DNA from: Ferrovibrio terrae
Lineage (GTDB): Bacteria > Pseudomonadota > Alphaproteobacteria > Ferrovibrionales > Ferrovibrionaceae
DNA: 64,000 nucleotides
Assembly: GCF_007197755.1 (NCBI RefSeq)
Contig: NZ_CP041636.1
Span: 4,004,001 to 4,068,000 of the forward strand
Direction of reading: 5' to 3'
A model generated the notes under the pieces. It had not been told where the DNA came from, did no database searches, and saw only the letters and a program-made list of their open reading frames with translations. This document shows, in pieces, positions 9,045-17,245 of this stretch. The first letter of the stretch is position 1. Every line of letters starts with the position of its first letter. The translations under genes and the position numbers were made by a program.

Positions 9045-9464
9045 TCAGGCCAGGTTCAGGGTGACGTCGATATTGCCGCGCGTGGCGCGCGAATACGGAC
9101 AGGTCTGGTGCGCTGCTTCGACCAGGCGCCGCGCCGTCTCGGCATCCAGGCCCGGCAGGCTGACCGTCAGCCGCGCGGCCAGGCCGTAATCGCCCGCCGC
9201 GCTCTTGCCGAGATCGACCTCGGCATCCACCGCCAGGCCCGCCGGCAGCTTCACGCGCTGCTGCGTGGCGGCAATGCCGATGGCGCCGATGAAGCAGGCC
9301 GACCAGCCGGCAGCAAACAACTGCTCGGGATTGGTGCCGGCGCCCTTGCCGCCAGGCTGGGAGAGCTGGAGGTCGAGCCGGCCGTCGTCGCTGCGGGCGG
9401 CGCCGTCGCGGCCACCAGTGGTGCGGGTTCTGGCGGTGTAGAGAACAGTCTGAAGCTGGGTCAT
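9045..9464 (-). CDS. ohr: Organic hydroperoxide resistance protein (Ohr/OsmC family)
   Basis: A 139-residue OsmC-family thiol peroxidase that reduces organic hydroperoxides in the cytoplasm. The two catalytic cysteines are in SACFIGA (about residue 60) and HQTCPYS (about 124), and the conserved NPEQLFAAGW is present, which together identify the Ohr subgroup. It is divergent from a MarR/OhrR-type gene across a 155-bp region with two identical-pattern palindromes, the standard ohr-ohrR layout. Expression is therefore expected to rise when OhrR is oxidised by peroxide. Confidence 0.93.
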   Translation of the reverse strand: MTQLQTVLYTARTRTTGGRDGAARSDDGRLDLQLSQPGGKGAGTNPEQLFAAGWSACFIGAIGIAATQQRVKLPAGLAVDAEVDLGKSAAGDYGLAARLTVSLPGLDAETARRLVEAAHQTCPYSRATRGNIDVTLNLA

Positions 9465-9499
9465 GGGGGTGTCCTTGGGGGAAGGTTTATTTATCTGTA

Positions 9500-9512
9500 C
9501 CGATTAAATCGG
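9500..9512. promoter_or_regulatory. OhrR-type operator, copy 1 (ohr side)
   Basis: Perfect 13-bp palindrome CCGATTAAATCGG lying 36 bp upstream of the ohr start on its 5' side. It has the same pattern as the copy on the ohrR side, CCGATTWAATCGG, and the 14 bases to the right are also conserved between copies (ATRCGATMTATATT-like). Binding by the adjacent MarR-family regulator is inferred from position. Confidence 0.7.
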
Positions 9513-9554
9513 ATGCGATACATATTGGACAGCCTGCCGCAACGTCAACCCCTT

Positions 9555-9567
9555 CCGATTTAATCGG
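9555..9567. promoter_or_regulatory. OhrR-type operator, copy 2 (ohrR side)
   Basis: Perfect 13-bp palindrome CCGATTTAATCGG, 55 bp from copy 1 and 51 bp upstream of the ohrR ATG. It is followed by TATATT at 9576-9581, which could be the -10 of the regulator gene; binding here would then repress ohrR itself. The role is inferred from symmetry, duplication and context. Confidence 0.7.
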
Positions 9568-9618
9568 ATACGATCTATATTGAGATTGCGATCACCTTTT
9601 TGTGTCCCGGAGGCCGTC

Positions 9619-10095
9619 ATGAGCGCCCAGATCACCAAAGCCCAGGCCACCAAGGCCCAGTCGCGGCGACTGACCGAGTTCATGTGTTTTTCCATCTATT
9701 CGGCCAATCTGGCCTTTGGCCGCGCCTATCAGCCGATCCTGGAAAAGCTCGGCCTCGCCTCCTACACGCAATACATCGCCATCGTGGCACTGTGGGAGGA
9801 GGACGGCCAGACCGTCGGCGGGCTGGGCGAGAAGCTGTTCCTGGAATCGAACACGCTGACACCGATGCTCAAGAAACTGGAAGAGATGGGCTATGTCAGG
9901 CGCCAGCGCGATCCGCAGGATGAGCGCCAGGTGCGAGTGCATCTGACGCCGCAGGGCCGGCGCCTGCGCGAAAAGGGCATGACCATGAGCCTGGTAAAGG
10001 ACACCGGGCTGTCGCCGGACGAATTTGCGCAGGTGCAGAAGGCCGTGGCGCGCGTGCGCGACAACCTGCTGAGGGCAACGCGCAAGCCAGAGTAA
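9619..10095 (+). CDS. ohrR: MarR-family peroxide-sensing repressor (OhrR)
   Basis: A 158-residue winged-helix regulator. The segment MCFSIYSANLAFGRAYQPIL near residues 20-40 carries the conserved redox-sensing cysteine of OhrR, in the usual CFxxYxA context. GLASYTQYIAIVALWEEDGQTVGGLGEKLFLESNTLTPMLKKLEEMG is the DNA-binding winged helix. The ATG at 9619 is preceded by CCGGAGG 5 bases upstream; an earlier ATG-like start at 9580 would sit inside the promoter. Divergent from ohr, which it is expected to repress. A second cysteine for the two-Cys mechanism is not obvious, so it may be of the one-Cys type. Confidence 0.88.
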   Translation: MSAQITKAQATKAQSRRLTEFMCFSIYSANLAFGRAYQPILEKLGLASYTQYIAIVALWEEDGQTVGGLGEKLFLESNTLTPMLKKLEEMGYVRRQRDPQDERQVRVHLTPQGRRLREKGMTMSLVKDTGLSPDEFAQVQKAVARVRDNLLRATRKPE

Positions 10096-10142
10096 GCACG
10101 GAGTTTTGCCGGAACGGACTGGGCTGGTGCAAGCCGGCCTGA

Positions 10143-10982
10143 ATGCCTAGACTGATGGCGATGTCGGAACTGTTCTCAGATCTGGAAAACACTGAACGGC
10201 CGATCCCCACCGGACAGGGCTTCCGGCGCCGGTTGCAGGACCTGTATTTCGGCGAAAGCCATGAGGCCCGCCGCTTCCGCTACAGCCTGGTGTTTTTCGA
10301 TATCACCACGATCGCGCTGTTTGTGCTGGTCGCCAGCGTACAGGACCAGTGGTGGATACTGCCGCTCGACTTCGCGCTGGGCGTCCTGCTCACGCTTGAA
10401 CTGGCGCTGCGGCTCTATGCCGAACCGAACCGCCGCCGCCAACTGCTCAGCCTCGCCACGATGGCCGATCTGGCAGTGATTGCGTCGCTGTTCCTGCCGG
10501 TGCTGCTGGAGAATCTTGCCTTCCTGCGGGTCTTCCGCGCGCTGCGTCTGCTGCGATCCTACTATCTGCTGAAAGACCTGCGTGCCAGCTCGCTGTGGTT
10601 CCGCCTGCATGAAGATGTCATTCTTCGCAGTCTGAACCTTCTGATCTTCATCTTCATCGTGACCTCCTTCGTTTATGTCAGCCAGCACAACATCAATGCC
10701 ACCATCACCACCTATGTTGATGCGCTGTATTTCACCATCACGACACTGACCACCACCGGCTTCGGCGACATCACCCTGGTCGGGCCGGGCGGGCGGCTAT
10801 TGTCGGTGCTGATCATGATGGTCGGCGTCGGCCTGTTCCTGCGGCTGCTGCAGGCCATTTTCCGGCCCAACAAGGTGCGCTTCGAATGCCCCGACTGCGC
10901 GCTGCGCATTCACGACATCGATGCCGTGCATTGCAAACATTGCGGCCGCGTTCTGCCGATCCCGACTGACGGCGCAGTCTGA
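10143..10982 (+). CDS. Voltage-gated-type ion channel with C-terminal zinc ribbon
   Basis: A 279-residue membrane protein. Hydrophobic segments from about residue 40 to 230 form an S1-S6-like bundle; FRVFRALRLLRSYYLLKDL near residue 120-140 is an arginine-rich S4-like voltage sensor. The pore loop YFTITTLTTTGFGDITLVG holds a TxGFGD selectivity filter, a K+-channel variant with F in place of Y. After the last helix comes FECPDCALRIHDIDAVHCKHCG, a CxxC-x13-CxxC zinc-ribbon pair. Starts at 10143, 10155 and 10161 are all possible. It stands alone between ohrR and the DUF899 gene. Confidence 0.82.
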   Translation: MPRLMAMSELFSDLENTERPIPTGQGFRRRLQDLYFGESHEARRFRYSLVFFDITTIALFVLVASVQDQWWILPLDFALGVLLTLELALRLYAEPNRRRQLLSLATMADLAVIASLFLPVLLENLAFLRVFRALRLLRSYYLLKDLRASSLWFRLHEDVILRSLNLLIFIFIVTSFVYVSQHNINATITTYVDALYFTITTLTTTGFGDITLVGPGGRLLSVLIMMVGVGLFLRLLQAIFRPNKVRFECPDCALRIHDIDAVHCKHCGRVLPIPTDGAV

Positions 10983-11047
10983 TCTCCGGCGGAACCGCGC
11001 GGGCGGCGCGGTGTTTATCCTGCGGCATCACTGCAGGAGACGCGACC

Positions 11048-11746
11048 ATGGCTGATCTGATCCCCGCTGCCGACCTGGCCAGGCTGGCCAAGACGCCCTT
11101 CCCCGGCGAAAGCACCGACTATCGTGCGGCGCGGCAGGCTTTGCTGGCCGAGGAAATCGAATTCCGCCGTCATGCCACCCGGCTGGTCGAGCAGCGCCGC
11201 GCCCTGCCGCCCGGCCCGGTGATCGAAAAGAATTACCGCTTCAGGGACGAGAACGGTTTCGAGGTCGGGCTGGCCGACCTGTTCGGCGACAAGGATACGC
11301 TGGTCACCTATTTCTGGATGTACGGGCCGGAACGCGACCGCCCCTGCCCGATGTGCACCAACCTGCTCGGTTCGGTCAACGGCAATGCGATGGACATCAA
11401 GCAGCGCGTGGCGCTGAAGATTCTCGGCCGCAGCACAGTAGAGCGCCAGTTTCTGTTCGCGCAGGAACGCGGCTGGCGCGATCTCGATTTCATCCAGACC
11501 GTTGGCGACGACTATGCCAGCGATCTCGGCCTGCTGCAGAAGGACGGCGAGTATCCCGCGCTGACCGTCTATCGCCGCGACGACAGCGGCAAGGTGCGGC
11601 TGTTTTGGGCCAGCGAGATGACCAAGGCGATGGCCGATCCCGGCCAGGACCCGCGCGATTCACCCGATCTCGGCGTGCTGTGGTCGGTGCTCGACCTCAC
11701 GCCGGGCGGGCGCGGCACCGACTGGTATCCCAAACTGCGGTATTAA
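11048..11746 (+). CDS. DUF899 family thioredoxin-like protein
   Basis: A 232-residue protein of the DUF899 group, a predicted thioredoxin-fold family with no settled function. The recognisable core is the segment after residue 70: [20 protein letters not shown], then RPCPMCTNLLGSVNG with a CPMC motif in the thioredoxin active-site position. The region near FLFAQERGWRDLDFIQT is also typical. GCAGGAGACGCGACC precedes the ATG and contains a good ribosome site. It converges with the RidA gene, with only 13 bp between the stops. Confidence 0.82.
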   Translation: MADLIPAADLARLAKTPFPGESTDYRAARQALLAEEIEFRRHATRLVEQRRALPPGPVIEKNYRFRDENGFEVGLADLFGDKDTLVTYFWMYGPERDRPCPMCTNLLGSVNGNAMDIKQRVALKILGRSTVERQFLFAQERGWRDLDFIQTVGDDYASDLGLLQKDGEYPALTVYRRDDSGKVRLFWASEMTKAMADPGQDPRDSPDLGVLWSVLDLTPGGRGTDWYPKLRY

Positions 11747-11758
11747 GGCGCTGCAGTA

Positions 11759-12181
11759 TCAGGGCAGTTGCGGATTTTCGGGCTCGGGGACCGCCGCGAT
11801 CACTTCCACCTCGATCAGCAGGTCGGGATTCACCAGCGCGGTGACGCCGACCAGCGTGCTGGCCGGAAACGGCCCGTCGCCGAAACGCTTCGCCCGCGCC
11901 GCGCGCACCGGCGGCAGCAGCTCGGGCGTCAGGCCCACCACATAGGTGACCTGCTTGAACACATGCGAGAAGTTCAGCCCGACCGCGGCGAGCGCGATTT
12001 CGAGGTTTCTGTAGACCTGCTCGGCCTGCGCGCCGATATCGCCCTTGCCGACCACATTGCCGTTCGAATCCAGCGCCACCTGGCCGGAGATATGCACATG
12101 CTGGTTGGCCGTCACCACCGTGACATGCGTATAGCCGGTCGGCTTGGACAGGCCGTCGGGGTTGTGATGGGTGATGGGCAT
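11759..12181 (-). CDS. RidA family protein
   Basis: A 140-residue member of the RidA/YjgF/UK114 family, trimeric enamine/imine deaminases that clear reactive intermediates from PLP enzymes. It has THVTVVTANQHVHISGQVALD near residues 18-38 and IEVEVIAAVPE at the end. In canonical RidA an arginine near residue 105 binds the substrate carboxylate; in this protein KRFGDGPFPASTLVGV sits in that region without a clear match, so it may belong to one of the Rid2-Rid7 subgroups. It ends close to purT and shares its strand, with 14 bp between, so co-transcription with purT is likely. Confidence 0.8.
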   Translation of the reverse strand: MPITHHNPDGLSKPTGYTHVTVVTANQHVHISGQVALDSNGNVVGKGDIGAQAEQVYRNLEIALAAVGLNFSHVFKQVTYVVGLTPELLPPVRAARAKRFGDGPFPASTLVGVTALVNPDLLIEVEVIAAVPEPENPQLP

Positions 12182-12195
12182 GGGTTTTCCTCCGC

Positions 12196-13377
12196 TCAGG
12201 CCTTGTAGCTGATCTTCACCTTGTCGGCCGCCGCCCTGGCCGCCTTGCGCGCCGCATCGGTGTCACCGTTTTTGGCCAGCGCCAGCGCCACGCCCATGCG
12301 ACGATAGGGCCGCGTGGTTGGCTTGTTGAAAATGCGCAGGTCGATATCGATGCCGGCAGGCGCAGAGCCCAGCGCATCGGCCAGGCCGTCCACGCTGAAA
12401 TCGGTGCTGTCGCGGTCCGCCAGGATCACCGCCGAGGCGGCCGGGCCATGTTGGGTGATGCTCGGGATCGGCAAACCGAGAATGGCGCGGGCATGCAGAT
12501 CGAATTCGGTCAGGTTCTGCGAGATCAGCGTCACCATGCCGGTGTCATGCGGGCGCGGCGATAGTTCGGAGAAGATCACTTCGTCGTTCCTGACGAAGAA
12601 TTCGACGCCGAACAGGCCATAGCCGCCGAGATTGTCGACCACCGCCTTGGCCTGGCGCTGCGACTCTGCCACGGCCTTGTCCGACATCGGCGTCGGCTGC
12701 CAGCTTTCCTGATAGTCCCCGCGTTCCTGCCGGTGGCCGATCGGCGGGCAGAAGATCACGCCCTGGCGCGTCCGGATGGTGAGCAGGGTGATCTCGTAGT
12801 CGAAATCGATGAAGGCCTCGACGATCACGCGCTTGCGGTCGCCGCGCATGCCGGCCACGGCATAGTCCCAGGCCTTGTCGACATCACCCTCGGCCTTCAC
12901 CGTGCTCTGGCCCTTGCCCGACGATGACATCACCGGCTTGACCACGCAGGGAATGCCGACCTTGGCCACGGCATCGCGCATCTCCTCCAGGCTTTCGGCA
13001 TAGAGGAATTTCGAGGTCGGCAGGCCGAGCTCGTTGGCGGCGACATCGCGGATGCGGTCGCGGTTCATGGTCATCTGCGTGGCGCGCGCGGACGGCACGA
13101 CATTCTGGCCGCGGTCTTCGTAGTCCTTCAGCACCTCGGTGCGGATGGCCTCCACTTCGGGCACGATGAAATCGGGCTTGTGCTTGTCGATGGCAGCGCC
13201 GAGCGCTGCGCCATCCAGCATCGAGAAGACCTCGAACTCGTCAGCCACCTGCATGGCGGGCGCGCCGGCATAGGCATCGCAGGCCACCACATGGGCGCCG
13301 AGACGCTTGGCCGAAATCACGAATTCGCGGCCGAGTTCGCCCGAGCCGAGGAGGAGGATTTTCTTGATGGCGGCCAT
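12196..13377 (-). CDS. purT: Formate-dependent GAR transformylase
   Basis: A 393-residue ATP-grasp enzyme that makes formyl-GAR from GAR, formate and ATP in purine synthesis, without folate. Length and sequence fit PurT throughout: [30 protein letters not shown] at the N-terminus, [13 protein letters not shown] as the ATP-grasp phosphate loop, and [34 protein letters not shown] as the metal- and ATP-binding region. RidA follows on the same strand. The purine link with guaA and guaB later in the window is functional only; the genes are 10 kb apart. Confidence 0.95.
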   Translation of the reverse strand: MAAIKKILLLGSGELGREFVISAKRLGAHVVACDAYAGAPAMQVADEFEVFSMLDGAALGAAIDKHKPDFIVPEVEAIRTEVLKDYEDRGQNVVPSARATQMTMNRDRIRDVAANELGLPTSKFLYAESLEEMRDAVAKVGIPCVVKPVMSSSGKGQSTVKAEGDVDKAWDYAVAGMRGDRKRVIVEAFIDFDYEITLLTIRTRQGVIFCPPIGHRQERGDYQESWQPTPMSDKAVAESQRQAKAVVDNLGGYGLFGVEFFVRNDEVIFSELSPRPHDTGMVTLISQNLTEFDLHARAILGLPIPSITQHGPAASAVILADRDSTDFSVDGLADALGSAPAGIDIDLRIFNKPTTRPYRRMGVALALAKNGDTDAARKAARAAADKVKISYKA

Positions 13378-13466
13378 GGCCCGTATCCCTGCTTGCGTTA
13401 CCTGCGGGCGGCCGAGTCGAGAGGCGCGCTCCGGGCAGGCTTATAGCAGTCCGGGCGGCAAAATTG

Positions 13467-13501
13467 CAGGGCCGGCGCGGGTTCTGTCCCGGCCGGCCCT
13501 G
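13467..13501 (-). terminator. Hairpin downstream of the MFS gene
   Basis: A 10-bp perfect stem (CAGGGCCGGC with its complement at 13492-13501) about 30 bp past the MFS stop. On the minus strand it is followed by CAATTTTG, a short T-run. It could end MFS transcription before purT; the T-run is weak. Confidence 0.5.
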
Positions 13502-13531
13502 TTGATAACTGGCCCTGTCGACAATTGGCGG

Positions 13532-14773
13532 TCAGGCCGCGACGGGCACCGCCTGCGGTCGCCGCAGCGGCCTGAAAGTGAGCGCGATCAGCACCGCGCC
13601 CAGCCCCATGGCCCAGGCCCCGACATAGAGCCAGCGGTAGCTGTCGAAGATGTCGAAGATCAGCCCGCCGACCAGCGGCCCGGTCGACATGCCGAGGCTG
13701 CCGGCCATGGCGATGCCGCCGATCACGGTGCCCATCATATGCAGCGGGAAATTCTCGCGCGCGATCACCGAATAGAGCGGCATCACGCCGGCGTAGATGA
13801 AACCGAACAAAGCCGCCACCGCATAGAAGCTGCTGAGGTCGCGCGCCAGCAGGAAGCCGAGTGCCCCGAAGGCCTGCACCAGCAGGCCGAGCACCAGCAC
13901 GCGCCGGGCGCCGAAGCGGTCGCCCATGATGCCGAAGCCGATGCGGCCGGCCAGGCCCGCGAGCCCTTCAACGCTGTAGATCGACACGGCGAGCAGCAGC
14001 GGAATGCCGCAGGTGACGGCATAGCTGACGGTATGGAAGATCGGGCCGGCGTGAGTCGCGCAGCAGAAGAAGTTGGTGACCAGCAGAATGAGGAAGGCCG
14101 GCGAGCGCAGCACCTGGCCTAAGGTCAACCCGGGCGTGAGATCGCTTTCCGCCGCGGCGGTCCCCTCTTCTGCCGCTGCAGCCTGCTCCAGCGCGGGCGG
14201 GCGGCGCACCAGCAGCCCGGCCGGCAGCATCAGCACGGCCGCGAGTACGGCGATGATCAGCATGGATGTACGCCAGTCGTAATTGGTCACCAGCCAGCCG
14301 GCCAGCGGCGACATGGTCATCGGCGCGACGCCCATGCCGGCCGAGACCAGCGAGACGGCCAGGCTGCGATGCGTATCGAACCAGCCGGTGACGGCCGCCA
14401 TCATCGGCGCGAAGATCGCCGCCGTGCCGCCGCCCACCAGAAGCCCGAACACGATCTGGAACATCAGCAGCGACGTGGCCTGGCTGGCCAGCGCGAGGCC
14501 GACGGTGAGGATGACGGTCCCTGAAAGCACGACCACACGCGGGCCGTAACGGTCCGACAGGTTGCCCCAGGCCATGCTGCCCAGCGCCATGGCCAGGAAG
14601 GCGATGGTCATGGCGGTGGAAATGCCGGCGACCGACCAGCCGGTGGCCTGCGAGACCGGTTGCAGGAAGACCGGCAGCGAGAACATGCCACCGATGGCAA
14701 CGCAGCTGAGCAGGCCGCCTGCCGCCACGATCACCCACCTATATTGTGAACTGGGATACTGAAGATTGGTCAT
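13532..14773 (-). CDS. MFS transporter (OFA/MCT-like)
   Basis: A 413-residue inner-membrane carrier with twelve predicted hydrophobic segments. The loop between segments 2 and 3 reads GNLSDRYGPRVVVLSG, the MFS motif A, and a degenerate copy GIMGDRFGARRVLVLG occurs between segments 8 and 9. The shape and the ITGWxxAxxS-like first loop (ATGWSVAGISTA) resemble monocarboxylate/oxalate-formate type carriers. The substrate is not evident, and no enzyme next to it gives a strong hint. The intergenic stretch upstream (80 bp) separates it from the GFA gene on the same strand. Confidence 0.85.
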   Translation of the reverse strand: MTNLQYPSSQYRWVIVAAGGLLSCVAIGGMFSLPVFLQPVSQATGWSVAGISTAMTIAFLAMALGSMAWGNLSDRYGPRVVVLSGTVILTVGLALASQATSLLMFQIVFGLLVGGGTAAIFAPMMAAVTGWFDTHRSLAVSLVSAGMGVAPMTMSPLAGWLVTNYDWRTSMLIIAVLAAVLMLPAGLLVRRPPALEQAAAAEEGTAAAESDLTPGLTLGQVLRSPAFLILLVTNFFCCATHAGPIFHTVSYAVTCGIPLLLAVSIYSVEGLAGLAGRIGFGIMGDRFGARRVLVLGLLVQAFGALGFLLARDLSSFYAVAALFGFIYAGVMPLYSVIARENFPLHMMGTVIGGIAMAGSLGMSTGPLVGGLIFDIFDSYRWLYVGAWAMGLGAVLIALTFRPLRRPQAVPVAA

Positions 14774-14852
14774 CCCTTGTCTCCGTCCGGCATTGGATCG
14801 GCACTGATGTAAAGACGTGCCGGCATCGCTGGGTCCGACATCACCGCAGAAA

Positions 14853-15272
14853 TTATTGCGCGGGCGGCATTGTGTCGAATTTCACCAGCGCCGGATCGAG
14901 CAGGTCCCAGCCATGGCCACGGCTGGCATAGGTGACGGCCTGCGGCTGAAACCGCTCCGGTTCGTCCAGGCTGGCGGCATGGATGGTGATCACGTCGGGC
15001 ATCGCCGGATAGGTCTGGAAGACCGGCGCGCCGCAGGTGGGGCAGAAGCTGCGCGTCTTCACCTTGCCGCTGTCGGCGGTCATATCCCAGCTCGTCGCCT
15101 GGCCGCTCAGCTGCACATCCTTGCGGCCGACGAAACTTAAGTAAGAGCCATGGCCGGTGCCGCTCTTGTGCTGGCACTGGCGGCACTGGCAGTGATTGGA
15201 AAACACCGGCTCGGACGCGATCTCGTAGCGGATCGCGCCGCAGGCGCATCCACCAGTATAGGCTTTGGTCAT
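14853..15272 (-). CDS. GFA/CENP-V family zinc protein
   Basis: A 139-residue single GFA domain. Zinc-binding cysteines are visible as GGCACGAIRYE, then HCQCRQCQHKSG, and later SFCPTCGAPVF, which is the full CxCxxx...CxxC...CxxC set of the family. The founder was named for glutathione-dependent formaldehyde activation, but most members have no proven reaction. It lies 80 bp downstream of the AHSA1 gene on the same strand and may be in one unit with it and the ArsR regulator. Confidence 0.85.
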   Translation of the reverse strand: MTKAYTGGCACGAIRYEIASEPVFSNHCQCRQCQHKSGTGHGSYLSFVGRKDVQLSGQATSWDMTADSGKVKTRSFCPTCGAPVFQTYPAMPDVITIHAASLDEPERFQPQAVTYASRGHGWDLLDPALVKFDTMPPAQ

Positions 15273-15349
15273 CGTCGGTCTCCTTCAGACGCAGGTCTCC
15301 GGGCCGCTGGAGGCCAGCGGCGGAACAGTTCAGATCGGGTGGGTTTAAC

Positions 15350-15826
15350 TCAGGCTTGCTCGCCGGCCACGGTGCTGAGGGTTTCGACACATTTGACCCA
15401 GCCCTTGCCCATATTGGTGTAGGCCGTGTCGTTCTTCGGCAGCACGAAGCCGGAATGCTCCATGCGCAGCCGCGTGCCGGTCTGCACGCGTTTCAGCGTG
15501 AAGGTGACCACCGTATCGAGTTTCGAGCCGTAGCCGACATTGGCCTCGTCGCCGCCGCGCCAGGCGAAGGCGAAACGCTCCAGCGGCGCGACTTCCAGCA
15601 CCTCGCAGCGGATGGTGCCGTCCCAGGCGCCGGCCGGCGTGGTCTGGAAGGTGAAACGGTTGCCGACCTCCGGCGCGAAGCCGTTCGGCTTCATCATCCA
15701 GCGCCCCATCAGGTCGCCATTGGTGATGGCGCGCCACAGCACCTCGGCGCGATGCGGGAAGACTTCGTCGATCACGATGGAGGTCGTGTCGGCCAGGTGA
15801 GCGGATTGGGCGGCAAGGTTGTTCAT
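15350..15826 (-). CDS. SRPBCC/AHSA1-domain protein
   Basis: A 158-residue START-like helix-grip protein of the Activator-of-Hsp90 homology group. The pattern FPHRAEVLWRAITNGDLMGRWMM near the N-terminus and TRLRMEHSGF late are typical. The gene overlaps the ArsR gene by 4 bases (ATGA), an arrangement common for ArsR/SRPBCC pairs in Alphaproteobacteria. Members probably bind a hydrophobic ligand; the ligand is unknown. Its expression should follow that of the regulator, which is the first gene of the unit. Confidence 0.85.
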   Translation of the reverse strand: MNNLAAQSAHLADTTSIVIDEVFPHRAEVLWRAITNGDLMGRWMMKPNGFAPEVGNRFTFQTTPAGAWDGTIRCEVLEVAPLERFAFAWRGGDEANVGYGSKLDTVVTFTLKRVQTGTRLRMEHSGFVLPKNDTAYTNMGKGWVKCVETLSTVAGEQA

Positions 15827-16167
15827 GAGCTGGTATCCTCGGGGTCGATGTCCTTGAGCACGGCGCGCAGTTTGTCGAAATTGTCGCGCCAGAAGATGCT
15901 GTAATGCTTCATCCAGTCGGCCAGCGGCTCCAGCCCGTCGGGCTGCGCGCGGTAATAAACCTTGCGGCCCTCCGGCCGTTCGATCACCAGGCCGGCCTGC
16001 TTCAGCGATTTGAGATGCTGCGAGATCGCGCCCTGGGTGACCCCGCTGCCACGGGTCAGTTCCGCGACGGTGATTTCCTCGGCGCCGGCCACGCGCTCGA
16101 ACACCGCCCGGCGGGTGGGATCGGCAAGGGCGCGCATGACGACGGAAACGGGTGTGGCTTCGATCAT
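15823..16167 (-). CDS. ArsR-family transcriptional regulator
   Basis: A 114-residue winged-helix protein: MRALADPTRRAVFERVAGAEEITVAEL, then GVTQGAISQHLKSLKQAGLVIERPEGRKVYY as recognition helix and wing. It has no cysteine metal site of the ArsR/SmtB kind (no CxC), so it probably does not sense arsenite; the subgroup is usually found with SRPBCC proteins, as here, where the two overlap by 4 bases. An AT-rich upstream stretch holds a palindrome that may be its own operator. Confidence 0.87.
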   Translation of the reverse strand: MIEATPVSVVMRALADPTRRAVFERVAGAEEITVAELTRGSGVTQGAISQHLKSLKQAGLVIERPEGRKVYYRAQPDGLEPLADWMKHYSIFWRDNFDKLRAVLKDIDPEDTSS

Positions 16168-16193
16168 GGAGTTACATTAGCCATCACTTATTG

Positions 16194-16209
16194 ATTAGTC
16201 AATACTAAT
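16194..16209. promoter_or_regulatory. Candidate ArsR operator
   Basis: Inverted repeat ATTAGT-CAAT-ACTAAT, 27 bp upstream of the ArsR start, set in an AT-rich patch that stands out from the GC-rich surroundings and also contains overlapping ATTGA/TCAAT arms. ArsR-family sites are often short AT-rich dyads like this. The same region may drive the divergent PhnB-like gene. Confidence 0.5.
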
Positions 16210-16295
16210 TTATTCATTTATTTTCCAACCCTGTCGGAACAGCCACCCCGCCCGCGTCCTTGGATGACAAACCCCCGCAAAGGAAGGAAAACACC

Positions 16296-16769
16296 ATGAA
16301 GGTTTCGCAATGTCTCTGGTTCGAGAAGGGCATGGATGAGGCGCTGCGTCTCTACACTTCGCTGATCCCCGGGTCGTCGCTCGACTGGGGCTCGGCGCTG
16401 CCGGCTGAATCGCCGAGCGGCCCGCCCGACAGCGTGAAGATCGCCGGCTTCACGCTCGGCGACCAGCGCTACATGGCCTTCCAGGCCGCCGGACGGCCGG
16501 GCGCCTTCAATCACTGCGTCTCGATCATGATCGAATGCGAGACCCAGGCCGAGATCGACAAGCTGTGGGAGGCGCTGGGCGAAGGCGGCCAGTATGAACA
16601 ATGCGGCTGGCTGCGCGACCGCTGGGGCCTCGCCTGGCAGATCAATGCGAAGCGGCTCGGCGAGCTGCAGAAAGGCCCGGACCGCGCGGCGGCCAAGCGC
16701 GTGACCGAAGCCATGCTGAAGATGGTGAAGATCGATATCGCCGCGCTGGAGGCGGCCGCCAGGGGCTAG
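16296..16769 (+). CDS. PhnB-like VOC protein (3-demethylubiquinone methyltransferase-like annotation)
   Basis: A 157-residue glyoxalase-fold protein of the PhnB/YjdN type. It starts MKVSQCLWFEKGMDEALRLYTSLIPGS and contains QRYMAFQAAGRP, NHCVSIMIECETQAEIDKLWEALGEGG and CGWLRDRWGLAWQI, all hallmarks of the group that is often misnamed 3-demethylubiquinone-9 methyltransferase. AAAGGAAGG precedes the ATG. No reaction is established. It diverges from the ArsR/AHSA1 unit; PhnB-like and AHSA1 genes are often neighbours of such ArsR regulators. Confidence 0.85.
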   Translation: MKVSQCLWFEKGMDEALRLYTSLIPGSSLDWGSALPAESPSGPPDSVKIAGFTLGDQRYMAFQAAGRPGAFNHCVSIMIECETQAEIDKLWEALGEGGQYEQCGWLRDRWGLAWQINAKRLGELQKGPDRAAAKRVTEAMLKMVKIDIAALEAAARG

Positions 16770-16788
16770 TCTTTCTGGATAGCATTTA

Positions 16789-16822
16789 TTGCGCAGGCGG
16801 GGTGTCATACCCGCCTGCGCAA
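16789..16822. terminator. Convergent-gene hairpin
   Basis: A perfect 13-bp stem (TTGCGCAGGCGGG at 16789-16801 with its complement at 16810-16822, 8-nt loop) between the stops of two converging genes. No real T-run follows on either strand. Position and strength suggest a bidirectional transcription barrier. Confidence 0.6.
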
Positions 16823-16827
16823 GATGA

Positions 16828-17229
16828 CTATGGCGTGTTGCCGCGCAGCTTCATATGCGTGACCGTTACGCCGCCTTCTGCAAGCTCCGGCAGACGAGCG
16901 AACCAGGCCTGCACATGCGGCGTCGCATTATGCGCCTGGAAATCCGCCTCCGTGGCAAAGATTTCATAGAAGACGAAATGTCCAGGCGCGGCGCGATCCT
17001 CGTGCAGGAAGTACACGATGTTGTTCGGCTCGTTCCGGACCGCCGTCACAAGCGGCAAGGTCGCCGCCCGCAAATCGTCTTCCCTGCCCGCCTTCGCCCG
17101 CACTTCTGCGACGACTGCATAGGCGCCAGCGGGAATCCCGGCATAACGGACTGCTGTTTCGCCGGCAAATGCCGGCACGGAGACGGCAAGCGCCATCGCG
17201 GCAGCATATTTAACGGATGCTTTCGACAT
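16828..17229 (-). CDS. Exported antibiotic-biosynthesis-monooxygenase (ABM) domain protein
   Basis: A 133-residue protein. Residues 1-22 (MSKASVKYAAAMALAVSVPAFAGE) look like a Sec signal peptide with an AFA cleavage-type site. The rest is a dimeric alpha+beta-barrel ABM domain: YAVVAEVRAKAGREDDLRAATLPLVTAVRNEPNNIVYFLHEDRAAPGHFVFYEIFATEADFQAH. Quinol monooxygenase YgiN is the nearest characterised relative in shape, but the cytoplasmic members lack a signal peptide, so this one would work in the periplasm. It lies 17 bp downstream of the Tat-exported VOC gene and is probably in one unit with it. Confidence 0.8.
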   Translation of the reverse strand: MSKASVKYAAAMALAVSVPAFAGETAVRYAGIPAGAYAVVAEVRAKAGREDDLRAATLPLVTAVRNEPNNIVYFLHEDRAAPGHFVFYEIFATEADFQAHNATPHVQAWFARLPELAEGGVTVTHMKLRGNTP

Positions 17230-17245
17230 TGTTTTTCTCCTCGCT

